A DNA stretch of 64,000 bases. Origin: Pseudaquabacterium terrae. GTDB taxonomy: Bacteria; Pseudomonadota; Gammaproteobacteria; Burkholderiales; Burkholderiaceae_C. Positions within the stretch are counted from its first letter, which is position 1, and each line of letters opens with the position of its first letter. Under the pieces are notes generated by a model that was not told where the DNA came from, ran no database searches, and was given only the letters and a program-made list of their open reading frames with translations. Shown piece by piece: positions 17,074-25,684 of the stretch. The stretch is taken from positions 248,001 through 312,000 of the forward strand of contig NZ_JABRWJ010000009.1 of NCBI RefSeq assembly GCF_013266755.1. Direction: 5' to 3'. The position numbers and the translations under genes were made by a program.

Positions 17074-17358
17074 TCAGCGCGGACCCTGGTAGATCTCGAA
17101 CAGCATCAGCGCCAGTCGGCGCAGCAGCGGATCGGTCGCGCCATGCGCGGTGGCGATGCGCTCGAAGGCATAGCAGCGGTCGTAGCGCATGCGCTGGATC
17201 GCCACCCACTCGCCGACGCCCTCCATGCGGAACTGGAAGCTCGCCAGCAAGCCCATGTCGAGGCAGCAGGCGGGCACCAGCGCGGGCAGGATGCGGCCGC
17301 CGCCGAAATAGGCGAGCGGCAGGTGGTCGAGCTCGGTGGTGTCGTGGGAGAGGGGCAT
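17074..17358 (-). CDS. Conserved hypothetical protein, 94 residues
   Basis: A small soluble protein, MPLSHDTTELDHLPLAYFGG onward, with natural composition and no membrane segment. Cysteines occur in PACCLDMG and DRCYAFER. I do not recognise the family. A strong dyad (17370-17399) lies just upstream of the start and could be its operator or the terminator of dcd, which is upstream on the same strand. Confidence 0.55.
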   Translation of the reverse strand: MPLSHDTTELDHLPLAYFGGGRILPALVPACCLDMGLLASFQFRMEGVGEWVAIQRMRYDRCYAFERIATAHGATDPLLRRLALMLFEIYQGPR

Positions 17359-17369
17359 CGCAGCGGCCT

Positions 17370-17399
17370 CGCAAGATCGGCTGGTGATGCGATCTTGCG
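17370..17399. promoter_or_regulatory. Ten-base-pair hairpin between dcd and the 94-residue gene
   Basis: CGCAAGATCG (17370-17379) is perfectly complementary to CGATCTTGCG (17390-17399), with a 10-base loop. There is no T-run after it on either strand. That makes it either a rho-independent-like stop lacking the U tract, or an operator for the gene starting at 17358. Confidence 0.45.
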
Positions 17400-17479
17400 C
17401 CGGCCGCGGCGCGGCGATGCCCCGAGAAGCGCCGCGCAGGCCGGCCAGTTCGGCGGCGGAGCTGCGGCGGCCGAACGCC

Positions 17480-18049
17480 TCAGGTCTTCGGCAGGGTGAC
17501 GCCGCGCTGGCCCTGGTACTTGCCCCCGCGATCCTTGTAGCTGGTCTCGCAGACCTCGTCGCTCTCGAAGAACAGCACCTGCGCGCAGCCCTCGCCGGCG
17601 TAGATCTTGGCCGGCAGCGGGGTCGTGTTGCTGAATTCGAGCGTCACGTAGCCTTCCCACTCAGGCTCGAAGGGCGTGACGTTGACGATGATCCCGCAGC
17701 GCGCATAGGTGCTCTTGCCGAGGCAGATCGTCAGCACGTTGCGCGGAATGCGGAAGTACTCGAGCGTGCGCGCCAGCGCGAAGCTGTTCGGCGGGATGAT
17801 GCAGACGTCGGCCTCGATGTCGACGAAGCTCTTCTCGTCGAAGTTCTTCGGGTCGACGACGGTCGAATGGATGTTCGTGAAGACCTTGAATTCCGGCGCG
17901 CAGCGGATGTCGTAGCCGTAGCTGGAGGTGCCGTAGCTGACGATCTTGTGGCCGTCGGGCGCGTGGCGCACCTGGCCGGGCTCGAAAGGCTCGATCATGC
18001 CGTGCGCCTCGGCCATGCGGCGGATCCACTTGTCGCTCTTGATGCTCAT
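17480..18049 (-). CDS. dcd: dCTP deaminase
   Basis: A 189-residue enzyme, matching the usual length of about 188. It makes dUTP from dCTP in pyrimidine deoxynucleotide synthesis, acting as a cytosolic homotrimer. Visible features are [13 protein letters not shown] at the start, [12 protein letters not shown], the KSTYARCGI stretch, and [18 protein letters not shown] with the catalytic Glu. The frame is open 23 codons upstream, but homology starts at MSIKSD. It is divergent from the Mpo1-like gene. Confidence 0.94.
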   Translation of the reverse strand: MSIKSDKWIRRMAEAHGMIEPFEPGQVRHAPDGHKIVSYGTSSYGYDIRCAPEFKVFTNIHSTVVDPKNFDEKSFVDIEADVCIIPPNSFALARTLEYFRIPRNVLTICLGKSTYARCGIIVNVTPFEPEWEGYVTLEFSNTTPLPAKIYAGEGCAQVLFFESDEVCETSYKDRGGKYQGQRGVTLPKT

Positions 18050-18140
18050 GCCGGGCATTCTAGAAGTGCGGGGCATCCCGCATGGCGGGGGCGCAGCCGC
18101 TGTGCTGAGATGGTGCATTCATAGAGTCGGGAGTGCCGTC

Positions 18141-18677
18141 ATGGCCGCCAGTCCATTTCGCCCAGCGACCGAGCTGCTGGTGCAGTACGCCGAGTACCAC
18201 CGCGACCGCCGCAACATCGCGACTCACTTCTTCGGCATCCCGCTGATCGTCTTCGCGGTCGGCGTGCTGCTGGCGCGCGCGGAGATCGCCGGCGTCAACC
18301 TGGCATGGGTCGTCTGGGGCCTGACGACGGCCTGGTACCTGACGCGCGGCCGCCTGGTGCTCGGGCTGGCCGTCAGCGTCATCAACGGCGCGCTGATGGC
18401 GGCCGCGATCCCGCTGGCCGCCGGCTCGCTCGGCAGCTGGCTCGGCTGGGGGCTCGGCACCTTCGTGGCCGGCTGGGTCCTGCAGTTCATCGGCCACTAC
18501 TACGAAGGCCGCAAGCCGGCCTTCGTCGATGACCTGGTCGGCCTGCTGGTCGGCCCGATGTTCGTCGTCGCCGAATGGCTGTTCGCCGCCGGCTGGGGCC
18601 GCGAGCTGCTGGCCGAGATCGAGCGCCGCGCCGGGCCGACGCACCTGCGCGACCTGGCCGCGCCTTTGGCGCGCTAG
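18141..18677 (+). CDS. Mpo1/DUF962-like membrane protein
   Basis: A 178-residue protein of the YGL010w/Mpo1 family. The N terminus carries LLVQYAEYHRDRRNIATHFFG and a later helix ends QFIGHYYEGRKPAFVDDL; together they contribute the conserved His residues that bind iron. Four membrane helices lie between and after. Yeast Mpo1 is a 2-hydroxy fatty acid dioxygenase in the odd-chain fatty acid route. The bacterial role is not established. The frame is open far upstream, but the family starts near this ATG. Confidence 0.82.
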   Translation: MAASPFRPATELLVQYAEYHRDRRNIATHFFGIPLIVFAVGVLLARAEIAGVNLAWVVWGLTTAWYLTRGRLVLGLAVSVINGALMAAAIPLAAGSLGSWLGWGLGTFVAGWVLQFIGHYYEGRKPAFVDDLVGLLVGPMFVVAEWLFAAGWGRELLAEIERRAGPTHLRDLAAPLAR

Positions 18678-18717
18678 GTTGAAGCGCTCCGAGGGTCGCG
18701 TCGCCGCCCGCGGTGCG

Positions 18718-19713
18718 GTGCTCGTGATGGGCGCCGGCAGCGTCGGCTGCTGGCTCGGCGGCCGGCTGCAGGCGGCCGGTGTCGAGGTGCACTTCGTCGG
18801 CCGTGCGCGCATGCTCGACGCGCTGCGCCGGCGCGGGCTGCGGCTGACCGACATCGACGGCGGCGACCTTGCGCTGCCGCCGGCGTCGCTGGCGCTGCAC
18901 GGCGAAGTGCCGGCCGGCCTGGCGCCGGCGCTGGTGCTGCTGTGCGTGAAGAGCGGCGCCACCGCCGACGCGGCGCGCGAGCTCGGCGCGCGGCTGCCGC
19001 CGGGCACGCCGCTGCTGTCGATGCAGAACGGCATCGCCAACGCGGCGCTGGCCCAGCAAGCGGCGCCGGCGCTGCGCTGCCTGCCGGGCATGGTGCCGTA
19101 CAACGTCGCCGAGCTGGCGCCCGGCCATCTGCACCGCGGCACGGACGGTGCGCTGGCGGCGCAGCGCGATCCGGCGCTGGAAGCCTGGAAGCGGGTCTTC
19201 GATGCCGCCGGACTGCCCATCGAATTGCACGCCGACCTGCGTTCGGTGCAATGGGGCAAGCTGCTGCTGAACCTGAACAACGCGGTCAACGCGCTGTCGG
19301 GGCTGCCGCTGCGCGCGCAGCTGCTCGACCGCGACCTGCGCCGCTGCACCGCGGCGCTGATCGAGGAGACGCTCACCGTGCTGGCGGCGGCCGGCATCGC
19401 GCCGGCGCAGCTGTCGCCGCTGCCGCCACGCTGGATTCCGCGCGTGCTGCGCCTGCCGACGCCACTGTTTCGCATCGTCGCCGCGCGCATGCTGCGCATC
19501 GACGACAAAGCCCGCTCCAGCATGGCCGACGACCTGACGCTCGGCCGCATCACCGAGGTCGATGCGCTGCAGGGCGAGGTCGTGCGGCTGGCGCAACGAC
19601 ACGGCGTGGGCGCGCCGCTGAACCAGCGCATCGCGTCGCTGGTGCAGGCCTGGCCGTCGCGGCGGCAGGCGTTCGCCGGCGCCGAGTTGCGGCGTGCGCT
19701 GGAAGACGCCTGA
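18718..19713 (+). CDS. panE: 2-dehydropantoate 2-reductase (ketopantoate reductase)
   Basis: A 331-residue NADPH-dependent reductase of pantothenate synthesis. The Rossmann start VLVMGAGSVGCWLGGRL sits at the chosen GTG. A TTG at 18679, one base after the preceding stop, would add 13 residues. The ApbA/PanE domain includes LCVKSGATADAA, LLSMQNGIAN, and the catalytic-helix segment SVQWGKLLLNLNNAVNALS (Lys-Asn pair). The C-terminal helical domain ends in RSSMADDLTLGRITEVDALQ. PanE-like paralogues with other keto-acid substrates exist, so the symbol is probable rather than certain. Confidence 0.85.
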   Translation: MLVMGAGSVGCWLGGRLQAAGVEVHFVGRARMLDALRRRGLRLTDIDGGDLALPPASLALHGEVPAGLAPALVLLCVKSGATADAARELGARLPPGTPLLSMQNGIANAALAQQAAPALRCLPGMVPYNVAELAPGHLHRGTDGALAAQRDPALEAWKRVFDAAGLPIELHADLRSVQWGKLLLNLNNAVNALSGLPLRAQLLDRDLRRCTAALIEETLTVLAAAGIAPAQLSPLPPRWIPRVLRLPTPLFRIVAARMLRIDDKARSSMADDLTLGRITEVDALQGEVVRLAQRHGVGAPLNQRIASLVQAWPSRRQAFAGAELRRALEDA

Positions 19714-19783
19714 GCTGGCCGGGATACTGTATACATCCACAGTTGATTGCCGCAGAATCGGCGCCTTTTCCGGGAGCCGACAC

Positions 19784-20203
19784 ATGACGACCAATCCCCT
19801 CCAGAACCCGACGCGCTGCGCCAGCGGGCGCTTCGCGGTGCAGATGACGTCGCTGCCGCTGCGCGAGGACGCCGCCGCGGGGCACCTCGGCCGGCTGCAG
19901 CTCGACAAGCAGTTCAGCGGCGACCTGCAGGCCAGCGGCCGCGGCGAGATGCTGACCGCCGGCACCGTCGAAGTCGGCTCCGCCGGCTACGTGGCGATCG
20001 AGCAGATCAGCGGCACGCTGCACGGCCGCCGTGGCAGCTTCGTGTTCCAGCACAGCGGCCAGATGAACCGCGGCGCGCCCTCACTGTCGATCACCGTGGT
20101 GCCCGATTCCGGCACCGACGAGCTGGTCGGCCTGGCCGGCACCTTCTCGATCGACATCGTCGACGGCCAGCACTTCTACCGCTTCGACTACGTCCTGCCC
20201 TGA
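19784..20203 (+). CDS. DUF3224 domain protein
   Basis: A 139-residue all-beta protein. It has the DUF3224 pattern: GRLQLDKQFSGDLQASGRGEM at the start, YVAIEQISGTLHGRRGSFVF in the middle, and ELVGLAGTFSIDI followed by HFYRFDYVLP at the end. The fold resembles the allene oxide cyclase barrel. No function is known. The start at MTTNPLQN was chosen because the upstream open frame lies in the panE 3' end. It is convergent and abutting with the nitroreductase. Confidence 0.8.
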   Translation: MTTNPLQNPTRCASGRFAVQMTSLPLREDAAAGHLGRLQLDKQFSGDLQASGRGEMLTAGTVEVGSAGYVAIEQISGTLHGRRGSFVFQHSGQMNRGAPSLSITVVPDSGTDELVGLAGTFSIDIVDGQHFYRFDYVLP

Positions 20204-20815
20204 TCAGGGCCGGGGCAGCTCGGGCCAATCGCCGATCACGTCGGCAGCGCGCGGCTTGTCCAGCGTGCGCTGCGGGCTGCCGACCGGCGTGCCGAGCGCC
20301 ACCCAGCCGACCAGCTGCTCGCCGGGCCGGCAGAACGCGGCCTGGATCGCCGGATGCCGCACCTTCGCGCCGGACAGCATCTTGCCGCCGAAGCCGAGCG
20401 CCGATGCGGCATTCAACAGGTTCGTCAGCGCCCCGCCGAGGCAGGCCCACTGCTCGTGCACCGGCACCTGCGGATGGCCCGGGTCGAGTCGTGCGATCAC
20501 CGCGACGGTGACCGGCGCGCGGCGCGCACGCTCGGCGTCCAGCGCGGCGCCGGCGGCGTCCTTGCCGGCATCGAGCGCTGACTGCTGGAACAGCGCCGCG
20601 AGCCGCTCGCGCGCCGTGCCGCGCACGACGGCGAAGCGGAACGGCACCAGCCCGGCATGGTCGGGCGCGCGCAGCGCGGCCTCGGCCATCGCCGCCAGCT
20701 GCGCGTCGTCGGGCCCGGGCTCGGCGAGGTGCTTGATGCCGACCGACTGGCGCGTGCGCAGCAAGTCGAGCATCAACTGGCCGCTCGCGTCAGAGTGGAT
20801 CACCGAAGGGCTCAT
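20204..20815 (-). CDS. Nitroreductase family protein (YdjA-like)
   Basis: A 203-residue FMN-dependent oxidoreductase of the short nitroreductase type. Features are LLRTRQSVGIKHL (phosphate-binding Arg/Ser), EAALRAPDHAGLVPFRFAVV, and the dimer/FMN helix WACLGGALTNLLNAASALGFGGKM. It ends GWVALGTPVGSP. Compared with YdjA the RxSVR motif reads RQSVG. Quinones, nitro compounds or other acceptors are possible. The start codon lies at the edge of a dispersed GC-rich repeat (20816-20890). Confidence 0.83.
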   Translation of the reverse strand: MSPSVIHSDASGQLMLDLLRTRQSVGIKHLAEPGPDDAQLAAMAEAALRAPDHAGLVPFRFAVVRGTARERLAALFQQSALDAGKDAAGAALDAERARRAPVTVAVIARLDPGHPQVPVHEQWACLGGALTNLLNAASALGFGGKMLSGAKVRHPAIQAAFCRPGEQLVGWVALGTPVGSPQRTLDKPRAADVIGDWPELPRP

Positions 20816-20890
20816 CGGTGCCCGCCCGGCCGTCCGAAGGGCACCGAGCGCCCCTCGGGGGCCGCGAACGAAGTGAGCTGGGGGCTGACC
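20816..20890 (+). repeat. Dispersed intergenic repeat, copy A
   Basis: About 75 bp upstream of the nitroreductase. Read on the minus strand it has the order CAGCCCCC, CCCCCGAGGGG, GCCCTTCGGACGGCCG and GCGGGC. The copy at 29168-29238 shares this order. I recall similar elements being common between genes in Burkholderiales. Confidence 0.6.
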
Positions 20891-20937
20891 ATCATCAACT
20901 GTAGCGCCCGCGGTGCGCCACTCGCGGCGGCGGTCGT

Positions 20938-21813
20938 ATGCTGGCGCCAATGGCTTCCCTCGACCCCCTGCCCCGGCTGACGCAGGCCAGCACGGCGCTG
21001 ACGCGTGCGATTCAGATCGTCGACGAGTTCGGCGAGCATCGCGCGATCGCCATCCCGGCCGAGCGGCCGCTGACGGTCTTCGTCGACAAGCGCGAGCTGG
21101 TGACGCTGATGACGCTCGGCGCGTCACCCGAGCTGCTGGTGCTCGGCTACCTGCTGAACCAGCGCCTGATCGAGACGGTGCAGCAGGTCGAGTCGGTGAC
21201 GGTGGACTGGGAGGTGGCCGCCGCCGCGGTCAGGACACGCGCCGGCATCGCCGACATCGCCGCACGCACCGCGCGGCGCGTGGTGACGACCGGCTGCGGC
21301 CAGGGCACGGTGTTCGGCGACCTGCTGGCGCAGCTGGGCACGCTGCAGCTGCCGGATGCCGGCGTGGCCCGCATCCGCCAGAGCACCTTGACCGCCTTGC
21401 TCGACGTCATGCGCCAGCAGGACAGCATTCACCGCAAGGCCGGTTCGGTGCACGGCTGCGCGCTGTTCTGCGGCACGCGGCTGCTGATGTTCGTCGAGGA
21501 CGTCGGCCGCCACAACGCGATCGACACGATCGCCGGCTGGATGGCGATGCACGGCATCGGCGGCGCCGACAAGCTGTTCTACACGACCGGCCGGCTGACC
21601 AGCGAGATGGTGATGAAGGCCGCGCAGATGGGCGTGCCGATCATCGTCTCGCGCAACGGCGTCACCGCGATGGGCCACGAGCTGGCGACACAGCTCGGCA
21701 TGACGCTGTTCGGCCGCGCCGCGAACCGGCATTTCCTGTGCTACACGGGCTTCGAGCGCTTCGACTCGGAGCCCGAGCCCCCGCGCGGCGCACTGCGCGA
21801 GCTGGCCGGCTGA
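20938..21813 (+). CDS. fdhD: Formate dehydrogenase accessory sulfurtransferase FdhD
   Basis: A 291-residue protein that supplies sulfur from IscS to the molybdenum/tungsten cofactor of formate dehydrogenase. Family landmarks are FVDKRELVTLMTLGASPELL, the catalytic loop TTGCGQGTV, GSVHGCALF, VEDVGRHNAIDTIAGW, and FYTTGRLTSEMVMKA. E. coli FdhD has a Cys-x2-Cys in the loop; only the first Cys is kept here, a variant I believe is common. The partner enzyme is probably the formate dehydrogenase at 29235-33847. A second start (MASLDP, 20950) is possible. Confidence 0.93.
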   Translation: MLAPMASLDPLPRLTQASTALTRAIQIVDEFGEHRAIAIPAERPLTVFVDKRELVTLMTLGASPELLVLGYLLNQRLIETVQQVESVTVDWEVAAAAVRTRAGIADIAARTARRVVTTGCGQGTVFGDLLAQLGTLQLPDAGVARIRQSTLTALLDVMRQQDSIHRKAGSVHGCALFCGTRLLMFVEDVGRHNAIDTIAGWMAMHGIGGADKLFYTTGRLTSEMVMKAAQMGVPIIVSRNGVTAMGHELATQLGMTLFGRAANRHFLCYTGFERFDSEPEPPRGALRELAG

Positions 21814-21848
21814 GGCCGTCCGATTCCGCTCGCCGGCTCAGGCCACGA

Positions 21849-22325
21849 TCACTGGAACGCCCAGCTGGCGCCAATGACCAGCACGACCAGCAGCACGATG
21901 AACGGCCCCCACAGCGCGGTGGCCTGCGCGGTGCTGCGCATCGCCTCGCCGCCGGAGGCCAGCACGCCGCGCCGCACACGCCCTTTTTCCCCGGGGTAGC
22001 GCCGATAACGTTGCGTGCGCTGTTCCCAGTCGGCCACGTCGAGGTACGGCCGGCGATGCGCGCTGTAGACGCGTGCCCCGAGCCGGTCAGCCAGCACGAA
22101 CAACACGGCCACGAGCCGCGCGTTGGCATGGTGCGCCGAGATGTAGCCGTCGTTCCATGCCAGCCCCCGGCGCTGGCTGCCGCGCAGCATCGCGCGCACC
22201 GGACCCCCGCCGTGCACATGGTGCACTTCGAGTTCCGGCAAGGTGACCACGGCGTCGTGCCACTCGTCCGCAGTGATCGGGGTTTCGCGCCAGCCGCTGC
22301 GCGCCACGTAGACCCGGAGTCCCAT
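21849..22325 (-). CDS. Hypothetical protein with C-terminal membrane anchor
   Basis: A 158-residue protein, MGLRVYVARSGWRETPITAD onward. The first 130 residues are soluble with several histidines and aromatics (VHHVHGGGPV, YISAHHANARLVAVLFVLAD). A single C-terminal membrane helix (GPFIVLLVVLVIGASWAF) would tail-anchor it. I do not recognise it. It is convergent with fdhD. Confidence 0.6.
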   Translation of the reverse strand: MGLRVYVARSGWRETPITADEWHDAVVTLPELEVHHVHGGGPVRAMLRGSQRRGLAWNDGYISAHHANARLVAVLFVLADRLGARVYSAHRRPYLDVADWEQRTQRYRRYPGEKGRVRRGVLASGGEAMRSTAQATALWGPFIVLLVVLVIGASWAFQ

Positions 22326-22335
22326 TCAATCCATC

Positions 22336-22359
22336 CCCCGGCACCGGGGTTTCCTTTTG
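22336..22359. other. Short GC hairpin followed by a T-rich run
   Basis: CCCCGG (22336-22341) and CCGGGG (22344-22349) form a tight dyad followed on the plus strand by a pyrimidine run (TTTCCTTTT). It looks like a terminator on the plus strand, but no plus-strand gene ends close by. On the minus strand it precedes the hypothetical gene start at 22325. The rest of 22360-22521 shows nothing further. Confidence 0.3.
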
Positions 22360-22521
22360 TTACGGCAATGTGGCCTGCGATCCATCGAGCGTCAAGCCCG
22401 CAGGCGCAGGGGGCAGGCCCCGTGCCTGCGGAGGCGCGGACAATGCACGGCCCAAGGGCCGCTTCGCCTGTCGCGAGCTTATCGGCAGCGGCGCCGCAAA
22501 CTGAATACCGGGGAATCCCGC

Positions 22522-23289
22522 ATGAGAGCTGTTGCCGGACCGCTGGGCACGCTGCTGCTGGTGGCCGTCGTCGTCTACGCCGCACTGTGCCTGCTGATGT
22601 TCCTGATGCAGCGCTCGCTGCTGTACTACCCGACGCCGCCGTCGGCGGCCCCGCAGGCGCGCTTGCAGGCCAACGGCATCGAGCTGCGCTTTGCCGAGCG
22701 GCCGCGCGCCGGCCCACGGGCGCTTCTGTATTTCGGCGGCAATGCCGAAGACCCGTCGCACAGCCTGCCCGAGCTGGCCGCTGCCTTCCCGGACGATGCG
22801 ATCTACGCGCTGCACTACCGCGGCTACGCCGGCAGCCCCGGCACGCCGAGCGAAGCCGCGCTGCATGCCGATGCGCAGGCACTGTTCGACGCGCTGCAGC
22901 GCCGCCACGCGCAGATCACGCTGATCGGCCGCAGCCTCGGCAGCGGGCTCGCGCTGCGGCTGGCGGCCGAGCGGCCGGTCGAGCGTGTCGTGCTGGTGAC
23001 GCCGTACGACAGCATCAGTGCGATCGCCGCGCGCCACTATCCGTGGCTGCCGGTGCGCTGGCTGTTGCAGGACCGCTACGAAGCCTGGCGCGACGCACCG
23101 CGCGTGAAGGCGCCGACGCTGCTGCTGCTGGCCAGCGACGACACGCTGATCCCGCGCCAGCACGGCGAAGCGCTGTCGCGGCACTTCGCGCCCGGCATCG
23201 CCACGGTGCGCGTGCTCGCCGGCACCGACCACGACAGCATCGGAGCCGACCCCGCGTACTGGCGGGCGCTGCAGTCGCGCGGTGAGTGA
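22522..23289 (+). CDS. Membrane-anchored alpha/beta hydrolase (YfhR/BEM46-like)
   Basis: A 255-residue hydrolase. The N-terminal helix (PLGTLLLVAVVVYAALCLLM) anchors it, followed by MQRSLLYYPTP, the usual opening of the BEM46/YfhR group. The nucleophile elbow is LIGRSLGSGLAL (Ser), the acid lies in LLLASDDTLIPRQHGE, and the catalytic His in GTDHDSIG. It is likely an esterase or peptidase-like enzyme facing the periplasm, substrate unknown. Its end overlaps the helicase start by 8 bases, so the two may be translationally coupled. Confidence 0.85.
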   Translation: MRAVAGPLGTLLLVAVVVYAALCLLMFLMQRSLLYYPTPPSAAPQARLQANGIELRFAERPRAGPRALLYFGGNAEDPSHSLPELAAAFPDDAIYALHYRGYAGSPGTPSEAALHADAQALFDALQRRHAQITLIGRSLGSGLALRLAAERPVERVVLVTPYDSISAIAARHYPWLPVRWLLQDRYEAWRDAPRVKAPTLLLLASDDTLIPRQHGEALSRHFAPGIATVRVLAGTDHDSIGADPAYWRALQSRGE

Positions 23290-25684
23290 GACATCACCGC
23301 AACCGGCGCTGCTGCTGCAGACGTTGACGCGCGGCGACGGCCTCCTCGGCCTGCGCCCCTGCGGCCCGGTGGTGCCGCCGGCGCGCACGCCGCTGTTCGG
23401 CGCGCGCGGCCCGCAGCTGACGCTGGCGCGGCTGCAGTGGTTCGTGCCCGGCACGCAGCAGCGCAGCGCGCCGCCGGCGCATGCCACGCAGGCCGCGGCG
23501 ATCGAACGACTGCAGACCAGCGGCCTGCGCCCACTGCCGGCCGACGCGCTGCAATGGCGCGGGCCGGCGCCGGACGGCTTTGCCGACGGCGCACTGTGGT
23601 CGCTGGTGCAGGAAGCCGCGTTCGGTGACTGGTGGGCCGACCAGTTGCCGGCGCTGCAGCGAGACGGCTGGGCGATCGTCGTGCTGCCCGGCTTTGCGCA
23701 TCAGAGCACGCCGGTCGAGGCCTGGCGGCTGGTGCTCGATCCGCTCGACGTGGGCGGCCCGGAAGGCCGGGCCGTCGCCGCCCCGCTGGCCGCAGCGGCG
23801 CCGCGGCTCAAATCGCTGAAGCCCGACGGCTCGTGGATGCTCGGGCTGGGCATCGTCGTCGAGGGCCAGACCCTGGACCTGATCCCGATGCTGACCCAGC
23901 TGATCGCCAAGGACCGCCGCTGGCTCGATGCCGAACAGATCGACGAGATCGAGGACCACGCGATCATCCGGCTGCGTGCGCCGGGCGGCCGGCGCATCGA
24001 TGCGCCGGCGGCACCGCTGAAGGCCATCGCGCGCACGATGCTCGACCTGCTGGGGCCGCGCGCGCCGATCGACGGCCGCCTGGTGCTGGCGCGCTGGGAG
24101 GCGCGCCGGCTCGAAGCGCTGCGGGTGCAGCTGCGCGCGCCCGGCTGGGCACTGCGCGGCGAGGCCGGGCTGCGGCAGCTGGCCGCGGCGCTGGCCGAGG
24201 CCGGGCCACCGGCGCCGGTCGCGCCGCCGGCGGGCTTGGGCATCACGCTGCGCGGCTACCAGCATGCGGGCCTCGCCTGGCTGCAGCAGCTGCGCGCGCA
24301 AGGCCTGGGCGGCATCCTGGCCGACGACATGGGCCTGGGCAAGACCGCACAGGCGCTCGCCCACCTGCTGCTGGAGAAGCACGCCGGCCGGCTCGACCGG
24401 CCGGCGCTGGTCGTCGCGCCGGCGTCGCTGCTGTTCAACTGGCAGGCCGAATGCGCCCGTGTCGCGCCCGCGCTGCGGCTGCTGGTCTTGCAAGGCCCCC
24501 AACGCACGAAAGACGCGGCCATGCTCGCCGCGCACGACGTCGTGCTGGTCTCGTACCCGCTGCTGTGGCGCGACGCCGGCCATCTGCGCCGCCAGCCGTG
24601 GCACGCGGTGATCCTCGACGAAGCGCAGACGGTGAAGAACGCCGGCAGCCGCACCGCCACCGCGGCGCGCCGGCTCGACGCGCGGCACCGACTGTGCCTG
24701 ACCGGCACGCCGGTCGAGAACCACCTCGGCGAGCTGTGGGCGCAGTTCCACTTCCTGATGCCGGGCTTCCTCGGCGATGCGCGCGAGTTCGCGCGGCGCT
24801 GGCGCACGCCGATCGAGAAGAACGGCGAGACGCTGCGCGCACGGCTGCTGGCGCAGCGCATCGCGCCGTTCCTGCTGCGGCGGCGCAAGGACGAGGTCGC
24901 GCCGGAGCTGCCGCCGCTGACCGAGCAGGTGCACCGCGTGCGGCTCGACGGCGCGCAGCGCCTGCTCTACGAAAGCGTGCGCGCCGCCGCGAACGACGAG
25001 CTCGAGCGGCTGCTGCAGCGCATCGGCTTCCAGCACGCGCGGCTGTCGATCCTCGATGCGCTGCTGAAGCTGCGCCAGGTCTGCAATGACCCGCGTCTCT
25101 TGCGCGGTAGCGTGGCAGCGCCCGCCGACGCCGGCAGCGCCAAGCTCGACTGGCTGCGCACGATGCTGCCGGCGCTGGTCGATGACGGCCGCCGCGTGCT
25201 GCTGTTCTCGCAGTTCACGCGCATGCTCAGGCTGATCGAGGCCGAGCTCGACGCGGCGCAGCTGCCGTGGCTGGCACTGACCGGCGCGACGCCGCCCGAC
25301 CAGCGCGGCGCCATCGTGCAGCGCTTCCAGTCCGGCACGGTGCCGCTGCTGCTGCTGTCGCTGAAGGCCGGCGGCGTCGGCCTGAACCTGACCGCGGCCG
25401 ACACGGTGATCCACATCGACCCGTGGTGGAACCCCGCCGTCGAAGACCAGGCCAGCGCGCGCGCCCACCGCATTGGGCAGGACAAGCCGGTGCTGGTCTA
25501 CAAGCTCATCGTTGCCGGCAGCATCGAGGAGCGCATGCGCGCGCTGCAATCGCGCAAGCGCGTGCTGGCCGACAGCGTGCTGGGCGGCGCTGCCGGCGAG
25601 CAGGCCCTGCCCTTCGACGAGGCCGAGCTGCGCGGGCTGATGAGTCCGCTGGACGATGACTTTCCGAGCCAGCCCCTGACGTGA
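23282..25684 (+). CDS. SNF2-family DEAD/DEAH-box helicase
   Basis: An 800-residue protein from a GTG start. The N-terminal 310 residues are poorly conserved. The SNF2 motor follows: motif I ILADDMGLGKTAQALAHLL, Ia VVAPASLLFNWQAE, II VILDEAQTVKN (DEAQ rather than DEAH), III LCLTGTPVENHLGELWAQF, then the second RecA lobe with RVLLFSQFTRML, LLSLKAGGVGLNLTAAD and motif VI DQASARAHRIGQ. Such bacterial Swi2/Snf2 proteins translocate on double-stranded DNA and may remodel polymerase or repair complexes. Target unknown. It overlaps both neighbours by a few bases, giving a three-gene operon with the hydrolase and the MFS exporter. Confidence 0.9.
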   Translation: MSETSPQPALLLQTLTRGDGLLGLRPCGPVVPPARTPLFGARGPQLTLARLQWFVPGTQQRSAPPAHATQAAAIERLQTSGLRPLPADALQWRGPAPDGFADGALWSLVQEAAFGDWWADQLPALQRDGWAIVVLPGFAHQSTPVEAWRLVLDPLDVGGPEGRAVAAPLAAAAPRLKSLKPDGSWMLGLGIVVEGQTLDLIPMLTQLIAKDRRWLDAEQIDEIEDHAIIRLRAPGGRRIDAPAAPLKAIARTMLDLLGPRAPIDGRLVLARWEARRLEALRVQLRAPGWALRGEAGLRQLAAALAEAGPPAPVAPPAGLGITLRGYQHAGLAWLQQLRAQGLGGILADDMGLGKTAQALAHLLLEKHAGRLDRPALVVAPASLLFNWQAECARVAPALRLLVLQGPQRTKDAAMLAAHDVVLVSYPLLWRDAGHLRRQPWHAVILDEAQTVKNAGSRTATAARRLDARHRLCLTGTPVENHLGELWAQFHFLMPGFLGDAREFARRWRTPIEKNGETLRARLLAQRIAPFLLRRRKDEVAPELPPLTEQVHRVRLDGAQRLLYESVRAAANDELERLLQRIGFQHARLSILDALLKLRQVCNDPRLLRGSVAAPADAGSAKLDWLRTMLPALVDDGRRVLLFSQFTRMLRLIEAELDAAQLPWLALTGATPPDQRGAIVQRFQSGTVPLLLLSLKAGGVGLNLTAADTVIHIDPWWNPAVEDQASARAHRIGQDKPVLVYKLIVAGSIEERMRALQSRKRVLADSVLGGAAGEQALPFDEAELRGLMSPLDDDFPSQPLT

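Noticed and set aside
22336-22359. Firm rho-independent terminator for fdhD
   Set aside because: A GC hairpin with a pyrimidine run is present, but it lies over 500 bases beyond the fdhD stop, past a gene on the other strand, so the assignment is weak.
23294-25549. 751-codon minus-strand open frame opposite the SNF2 helicase
   Set aside because: All helicase motifs are on the plus strand in one frame; the antisense frame is a codon-bias artefact.
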